In this document: piece by piece, positions 13,346 through 16,820 of the stretch
How the letters are laid out: every line of letters begins with the position of its first letter
Position numbering within the stretch: position 1 is the first letter of the stretch
Assembly: GCA_964632355.1 (NCBI GenBank)
Contig: CAZWBW010000065.1
Span: 1-16,820 of the forward strand
Direction: 5' to 3'
Length of the DNA stretch: 16,820 bases
Origin: JALOAP01 sp964632355
Lineage (GTDB): Bacteria > Chloroflexota > Dehalococcoidia > Tepidiformales > Tepidiformaceae
The notes under the pieces: generated by a model
What the model saw: only the letters and a program-made list of their open reading frames with translations
What the model was told of the DNA's origin: nothing
The model's database searches: none
Translations under genes and position numbers: made by a program

Positions 13346-14226
13346 CGCGGCTCATCCATGGTCGAGGTGAGGTGGACGAAGAGGTCCTGGAGCGGCAGCG
13401 GGCCGAGTTCAAGGCCAGCATCGATCGCCTGCTGCCGACGGTCGCTATCGAGGTTCCCATAGAGCACAACGGACTTCGTGGACCCGAGCTCCTTCGAACT
13501 CAGCACAGTCATGCCGTCGACCACCCGGTCAACCGCTTCGCGCGGGCCGGTGATGGTAATCCCGCGAGCACGGAACTCCTCCGCTTCGTCGTGCAGGAGC
13601 AGGCGGCCATTGCCGAGAATAAGCACCTCTTCGAACAGCGAGCTGACCTCTTCGATGAGGTGCGTGGACACGATGATGGTGCGCGGGTGCTCCATGAAGT
13701 CGCGCAGGAGTTCGTCGTAGAAGATGTAGCGCGACGGCGCGTCCATCCCGAGGTAAGACTCGTCGAACATGGTGAGCGGCGCGCGGCTGGCGAGCCCGAG
13801 CGTACAGGCGAGCGCAGCGCGCTGGCCTCGTGAAAGCTGACCCACCTTCTTGCCAGGAGGGACAGCGAACCGCTCGAGGAGATGAGCCGCGTAATTCGCG
13901 TCCCAGTTTGGGCGCATCGCCGCGGCGAACTCGAGAGCAGCACGAACACGTTCGCGACCTTCAACCGTGTCGCCGCCTTCGCGGATGAGGCAGATGCGCC
14001 GCATGGCCTCTTCGTTCTCGAAGATGGGGACACCGTCGAGGAGCGCCTGGCCGCTCGTCGCCTTTCGGAACCCGGCGAGGATCGAGAGGAGGGTCGTCTT
14101 GCCCGAGCCGTTGCGGCCGAGCAACCCATGGATGCGCCCCGGTTCGAGCGTGAACGAGACGTCGCGAAGGGCTGTGGTATCGCCGTACGAGTGCGAGAGA
14201 TTCCGAACTTCAACTCGCGCGCTCAT
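13342..14226 (-). CDS. ABC transporter ATP-binding protein (GntR-linked, YtrB-like)
   Basis: ATPase of 294 aa. Walker A is GRNGSGKTT (37-45), the signature LSRGQ (131-135) and Walker B LTMFDES (151-157). Ser157 takes the place of the usual Pro after DE, a variant seen, as I recall, in GntR-linked ATPases with FDE(S/P)YLGMD. The catalytic Glu is present, and the switch His is in VSTHLIEEVSSLF. A C-terminal region of about 80 residues may contact the membrane partner. I start it at 14226: AGGAGG lies just upstream inside the gntR coding sequence, and the first residues (MSARVEVRNLSHSYG) are those expected. A longer open frame to 14397 reads through gntR in another frame and is discarded. It overlaps gntR by 17 bases at its start and the membrane protein gene by 4 bases at its end. 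Confidence 0.93.
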   Translation of the reverse strand: MSARVEVRNLSHSYGDTTALRDVSFTLEPGRIHGLLGRNGSGKTTLLSILAGFRKATSGQALLDGVPIFENEEAMRRICLIREGGDTVEGRERVRAALEFAAAMRPNWDANYAAHLLERFAVPPGKKVGQLSRGQRAALACTLGLASRAPLTMFDESYLGMDAPSRYIFYDELLRDFMEHPRTIIVSTHLIEEVSSLFEEVLILGNGRLLLHDEAEEFRARGITITGPREAVDRVVDGMTVLSSKELGSTKSVVLYGNLDSDRRQQAIDAGLELGPLPLQDLFVHLTSTMDEPR

Positions 14227-14590
14227 CGCCGTCCTCCTGTGCCAGCGATTCGAGGTGCCGGATGATGTCGGCGATGGGGATGCCCAGCGTGGCAGCCTGC
14301 TTCGCCATAGGGTCGACGACATCGGTGAAGAAGCGCTCGCGGTGCCGGGCGAGGAGCATTTCGCGGGCCCCGGGCGCCACGAACATCCCGATGCCACGCC
14401 GCTTATAGAGCACGCCTTCGTCGACGAGTTGCTGAAACGCCTTGCCGACCGTGGCGGGGTTGACGCGGTAGAAGGCGGCGTACTGGTTCGTGGACATGAT
14501 GGGCTCGTCTCCCCGGAGCGCCCCGCTCAGCACGTCGGCCTTTATCTGGTTGGCGATCTGCCGATAGATGGGGCTGGATTCGTCGAACAC
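14210..14590 (-). CDS. GntR family transcriptional regulator, YtrA subfamily
   Basis: Short regulator of 126 aa. The winged-HTH covers about 1-72: SSPIYRQIANQIKADVLSG at the start, the recognition region YAAFYRVNPATVGKAFQQLVDEG, and wing LYKRRGIGMFVAPGA. The remaining approximately 50 residues form the two-helix tail (REMLLARHRERFFTDVV...) seen in YtrA-type members, which lack a large ligand-binding domain and probably dimerise by this tail. Such regulators usually repress an adjacent ABC operon and respond to envelope stress or antibiotics. The start is GTG at 14590. A perfect 9+6+9 palindrome lies 30 bases upstream, at 14621-14644, and is its likely operator, giving autorepression of the five-gene unit. 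No strong Shine-Dalgarno is seen for the GTG (GAGA only). Confidence 0.93.
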   Translation of the reverse strand: MFDESSPIYRQIANQIKADVLSGALRGDEPIMSTNQYAAFYRVNPATVGKAFQQLVDEGVLYKRRGIGMFVAPGAREMLLARHRERFFTDVVDPMAKQAATLGIPIADIIRHLESLAQEDGDERAS

Positions 14591-14620
14591 GTTATCGTCT
14601 CGCCGGGCGCCCGCTTCAGC

Positions 14621-14644
14621 GGTTCATTACTTGACTAATGAACC
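14621..14644. promoter_or_regulatory. Probable GntR operator, perfect 9+6+9 palindrome
   Basis: Arms GGTTCATTA (14621-14629) and TAATGAACC (14636-14644) surround CTTGAC. The site is 30 bases upstream of the gntR GTG and is A/T-richer than its surroundings. YtrA-type GntR proteins bind long inverted repeats in exactly this place. It probably represses the minus-strand operon and could also influence any plus-strand promoter in the gap. Confidence 0.75.
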
Positions 14645-14656
14645 ACAGAAGTAATG
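14625..14656. promoter_or_regulatory. Second, nested inverted repeat overlapping the GntR operator
   Basis: CATTACTT (14625-14632) and AAGTAATG (14649-14656) are perfect inverted copies separated by 16 bases. The left arm overlaps the left arm and spacer of the 24-base operator. Together the region contains three CATTA(C/G)T-like half-sites, suggesting binding of more than one dimer. Confidence 0.45.
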
Positions 14657-14673
14657 CGGCAGTCAACCTTTCG

Positions 14674-14781
14674 GTCCTTCGCGACGCCTCAATGCGGGCG
14701 AAGACGATGCGGGGTACGCGATCCGGGAGGGGTACAGTCACCGCCCGGCGCTGCCGCTGTTCGGGGCGAAAGACGCGGAGG
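14674..14781 (+). pseudogene. Decayed partial copy of the MBL/beta-CASP hydrolase gene
   Basis: These 108 bases align with 15280-15391 inside the MBL-fold gene; by hand, 97 of 112 columns are identical, with 11 substitutions, one single-base gap and one three-base gap. They correspond to residues 101-138. The beginning reads VLRDASM in the frame of the intact gene (VLRDAAM). After the single-base gap, a different frame reads EDDAGYAIREGYSHRPALPLF, matching EEDAEYANRKGYSRHRPALPLF. The three-base gap removes one Arg and keeps that frame. No start codon, ribosome site or metal-binding motif remains. The fragment lies 606 bases upstream of its source in the same orientation. It could be a relic of a tandem duplication or of a second, diverged gene. 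Confidence 0.8.
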
Positions 14782-14967
14782 CGGAGGCATCACCCAGCTC
14801 CCGATCGGACTTGCGAACCCTGGCGCTTCCGGGTGAGGCAGGCCGAACCACCGCTTCGCGTTCGGAAAAAGGCACCCGCCGGGGAGCTTCGCCACGTCGC
14901 CTTTCGGAACCCCTTTCGCGGGGCGGACGGCGCACCGCAACGCATTCCTCACACGGTGATTGCCGGG

Positions 14968-14973
14968 TACCGT
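14968..14973 (+). promoter_or_regulatory. Possible -10 box of a leaderless promoter for the MBL-fold gene
   Basis: TACCGT keeps the TAnnnT positions of a -10 box and ends 6 bases before the ATG at 14980. No Shine-Dalgarno site is present (GGCG only). The geometry matches other genes here, but the hexamer is weak and there is no clear -35. Confidence 0.3.
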
Positions 14974-14979
14974 AGGCGA

Positions 14980-16380
14980 ATGGACGGGGACACCGAGCTC
15001 AGGCTGGCCTTTCACGGCGCCGCCGGGACTGTGACGGGAAGCCGGTTCGTCGTGGAAGCCGGCAACGACCGGATCCTCGTGGATTGCGGCCTGTTCCAGG
15101 GCGGCCGCGACGAACGCCAGCTCAACCGGCAGGACCCGGGGTTCGACGCACGGTCCATCGACGCCGTGCTGATTACGCACGCGCATCTCGACCACGCTGG
15201 CTACCTGCCGCGGCTGTTTAAGCTCGGGTTTCGCGGGAAGGTCTTCTGCACGAAGCCGACCGAGCGGCTCCTGCCCGTAGTCCTTCGCGACGCCGCAATG
15301 CTGGAAGAAGAAGATGCGGAGTACGCGAACCGGAAGGGGTACAGCCGCCACCGCCCGGCGCTGCCGCTGTTCACGGTGAAAGACGCGGAGGAGGTCATTC
15401 GCCGGCTCGAGGGCGTTTCGCTGTACAGGGAGCAGTCGGTCGGAGGGTTCTCGTTCAGGTTCCACCAGGCGGGGCACATCCTGGGAGCGGCGGTCATCGA
15501 ACTCTGGCACGACGCGCACCCCGAACGGATTGTCTTCAGCGGCGACCTTGGGCGGCGGAACGTTCCCCTGCATGTAGACCCGGACCCACGCCCGGAGTGC
15601 GACACGCTGGTCCTCGAATCGACGTACGGGAATCGGCTACACCACCCGCAAGCGATGGAGCGGGAGCTGCACGATGCGATCACGCCGGCGCTTCGCCGCG
15701 GGGGCGTTGTGTTGCTTCCCGCGTTCGCGGTCGCGCGGGCGCAGCTCATTGCGATGCTCCTCGAGAACCTGATGGCGGAGGGCAAGTTGCCGCCCGTCCC
15801 GATCCACATCGATAGCCCGATGGCGGTGAGCGTGACCGATATCTACGACGGCTACGAAGGTTCGCGCGAACTGGACCCGGTGAAGGAGCGGCCGGACGGA
15901 GCGCCGGAGGCGAAGCTCCACCGCACGCGCGACGAATCGCGGGCGTTGGTGGGGAGCCGGGGGCCGGCCATCGTCATCGCATCGAGCGGGATGCTGGTGG
16001 GCGGCCGCGTGCTGCATCACCTGCGCTGGGTCGCGCCGTCGCCGCGGAACGCCATCGTGCTGACCGGGTTCCAGGCGCGGGGGACGCGCGGCTGGGAGCT
16101 CCTGAACGGCGCACGGGAGTTGCGGGTTCACGGCATCAACGTACCGGTCGAGGCGGAAGTCATCGCCCTCAACACCATGTCGGCACATGCGGACCAGGAC
16201 GAGTTGGTCGAGTGGGCGACGCGCGAACCGGCCCCGAAGAACGTGTTCCTCGTCCACGGCGAACCGGAAGCGAGCGCAGCGCTGGCGGACCGGCTGAAGG
16301 ACAAGGGCCTGCGCGTGCACCGTCCGTACCTGCACCAGCGGTTCGCGCGAACCGACGCCGGCCGGTGGCGGTCGGCCTGA
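14980..16380 (+). CDS. MBL-fold metallo-hydrolase with beta-CASP domain (RNA exonuclease-like)
   Basis: Protein of 466 aa of the CPSF/Int11-like bacterial group (YSH1-type, TTHA0252 relatives). Zinc ligands: HAHLDH (67-72), His166 in QAGHILGA, Asp189 in SGDLG, His426 in LVHGEPE. The beta-CASP insertion is between about 207 and 385: DSPMA (279-282), ASSGMLVGGRVLHHL (334-348), and SAHADQDEL (401-409), which carries the final ligand His403. Family members are single-strand-specific ribonucleases that use two zinc ions, working in the cytosol on RNA ends. The set of ligands is complete, so I expect activity. I use the ATG at 14980, because from there the protein has the family's LRLAFHGAAGTVTGSRF start, and reject an arginine-rich extension from 14638. 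The transcript may be leaderless. A strong hairpin follows the stop. Confidence 0.95.
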   Translation: MDGDTELRLAFHGAAGTVTGSRFVVEAGNDRILVDCGLFQGGRDERQLNRQDPGFDARSIDAVLITHAHLDHAGYLPRLFKLGFRGKVFCTKPTERLLPVVLRDAAMLEEEDAEYANRKGYSRHRPALPLFTVKDAEEVIRRLEGVSLYREQSVGGFSFRFHQAGHILGAAVIELWHDAHPERIVFSGDLGRRNVPLHVDPDPRPECDTLVLESTYGNRLHHPQAMERELHDAITPALRRGGVVLLPAFAVARAQLIAMLLENLMAEGKLPPVPIHIDSPMAVSVTDIYDGYEGSRELDPVKERPDGAPEAKLHRTRDESRALVGSRGPAIVIASSGMLVGGRVLHHLRWVAPSPRNAIVLTGFQARGTRGWELLNGARELRVHGINVPVEAEVIALNTMSAHADQDELVEWATREPAPKNVFLVHGEPEASAALADRLKDKGLRVHRPYLHQRFARTDAGRWRSA

Positions 16381-16388
16381 GGCGAGGG

Positions 16389-16420
16389 CGAGCCGTCAAC
16401 TCAAGGAGTTCGACGGCTCG
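16389..16420 (+). terminator. Strong hairpin after the MBL-fold gene
   Basis: An outer 9-bp stem (CGAGCCGTC 16389-16397 with GACGGCTCG 16412-16420) and an inner 5-bp stem (AACTC with GAGTT) are joined with one bulged C, closing a 3-base loop AAG. It begins 8 bases after the TGA. It is a good RNA hairpin but is followed by TGGCAATG without a T-run, so it may be a Rho-assisted, processing or U-less terminator. Confidence 0.6.
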
Positions 16421-16727
16421 TGGCAATGCCGCAGGGCTGCGCGCCGGCTCCGCCCGTCCGAAATCCCCAGCAATGTGTTCTTAAACGTCCTTTCGTTCGC
16501 GGCCATCCACTTCGGCGTATGCTTCGAGGGCACGGGACATCGGCGATACCGGCGCGAGATGTGGGGCAGGTTCGCCACCGCACAGACCGCGCTTCGGGGA
16601 CTTAGCCCACCCGTGCCGGGCAAAGCCACGCGAACAGCAGGTCTGCGTTGACGAATCATCCTGATGCCACGTCGCGGCGGGCACGGCCCGCGCTCCAGTG
16701 CTCGATGAGCCCGGCGGAGGTGGGCCG
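16421..16727. other. 307-base stretch without recognisable gene
   Basis: Between the hairpin and the partial MFS gene I find open frames on both strands, but none has a ribosome site, a family motif or an amino-acid composition like real genes nearby (Arg, Pro and Cys-rich readings). TTGACG at 16648-16653 might be a -35 element, but no matching -10 is evident. GGAGG at 16716-16720 serves the next gene. Confidence 0.5.
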
Positions 16728-16820
16728 TTGAGCGCAACGGAAGGGACAGGGGCGGGCCGCGTCACAAGCCTCCGCGAGTTGGGGCTTTCGGTGTACGCGC
16801 CGACGCTGCTGTTTGCCATC
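16728..16820 (+). CDS. MFS transporter N-terminus (partial, runs off window)
   Basis: The first 31 codons are open to the window end. The reading MSATEGTGAGRV then TSLRELGLSVYAPTLLFAI ends with what looks like the first membrane helix of a major facilitator transporter: a short polar lead followed by L-G-L-S-x-Y-x-P-T-x-L-F-A-I, a form familiar from actinobacterial and Chloroflexota MFS exporters. The start is TTG at 16728 with GGAGG at 16716-16720, 7 bases upstream; ATG and GTG codons just before it (16705, 16720) run into a TGA within a few codons, so TTG is the only workable start. The family call rests on little sequence and could be another multi-pass transporter. It is the second exporter type in this window, after the ABC systems. 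Confidence 0.6.
   Translation, partial: MSATEGTGAGRVTSLRELGLSVYAPTLLFAI

Larger units (their letters stand above)
14591..14979. other. 389-base gap between gntR and the MBL-fold gene
   Basis: This gap without a functional gene holds the operator palindromes at 14621-14656, a decayed copy of part of the MBL-fold gene at 14674-14781, an 18-base exact match (14895-14912) to the ABC ATPase gene at 14056-14073, and the promoter of the MBL-fold gene. The frame that stays open from 14638 to the MBL gene reads as an arginine-rich sequence with no family features, so I do not treat it as coding. Confidence 0.6.

Noticed and set aside
14638..14979. N-terminal extension of the MBL-fold gene from an ATG at 14638
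   Set aside because: The extra 114 residues are Arg-rich and include the frameshifted MBL fragment; family similarity begins at the ATG at 14980.
1..16820. CRISPR array, tRNA, rRNA, IS element or prophage
   Set aside because: I saw no regularly spaced repeats, no tRNA T-loop (GGTTCRA) within a cloverleaf layout, no transposase or integrase motifs and no phage structural genes.

Overview
This is a GC-rich bacterial chromosomal window of 16,820 bases, densely packed with genes. I see no phage, IS, CRISPR or rRNA/tRNA signature. The best taxonomic clue is the lexA promoter, which carries a Gram-positive/Chloroflexota-type SOS box (CGAAC-N4-GTTCG). Several genes begin 6-9 bases after a TAnnnT-like -10 box with no Shine-Dalgarno sequence, so they look leaderless, while others have strong AGGAGG sites. 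Gene content (WYL and AraC regulators beside VOC genes, DUF1801, a DrrC-like UvrA, YtrA-type GntR/ABC cassettes, a beta-CASP hydrolase) suits an actinobacterial or Chloroflexota genome. My guess is Chloroflexota (Dehalococcoidia/Tepidiforma-like), but this is inference and not proven by the sequence.

Layout. 1-1920: a PIG-L family deacetylase (minus) diverges from a leaderless WYL-domain regulator, which is followed by a VOC (glyoxalase-fold) protein. 1920-2690: lexA with its own promoter and SOS box. 2738-4882: an orphan OppD/DppD-type ABC ATPase converges with a cytoplasmic-looking BNR/Asp-box beta-propeller, with only 3 bases between the stops. 4883-6642: a 47-residue YHS metal-binding-type protein preceded by a two-tiered hairpin, an AraC-type regulator with a VOC partner, and a 76-residue two-helix membrane protein.

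6681-10708: a SAM methyltransferase is translationally coupled to a DUF1801 protein. Next come a frameshifted, 5'-truncated SRPBCC/AHSA1 pseudogene and a short (792 aa) UvrA paralogue of the DrrC type that appears to lack the UvrB-binding domain. 10762-14590 (minus): a five-gene unit reading GntR (YtrA type) -> ABC ATPase -> six-helix membrane protein -> ABC ATPase -> ABC-2 permease. Three of its four junctions overlap, and it lies downstream of a perfect 9+6+9 palindrome at 14621-14644 that is the probable GntR operator.

14645-16820: a 389-base gap between genes carries the operator and a decayed copy of part of the next gene. That gene is a 466-residue MBL-fold/beta-CASP RNA-exonuclease-like hydrolase. 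After it come a strong hairpin, about 300 bases with no recognisable gene, and the first 31 codons of a probable MFS transporter running off the window.

Common thread: small-molecule sensing and detoxification (WYL, AraC, GntR regulators; VOC proteins; ABC and MFS exporters) next to DNA-damage functions (LexA, UvrA-like ATPase). The most interesting observations are the DrrC-like UvrA facing a DrrAB-like exporter, the nested inverted repeats in front of the gntR operon, the decayed duplicate of the MBL gene, and the recurring leaderless promoter arrangement.
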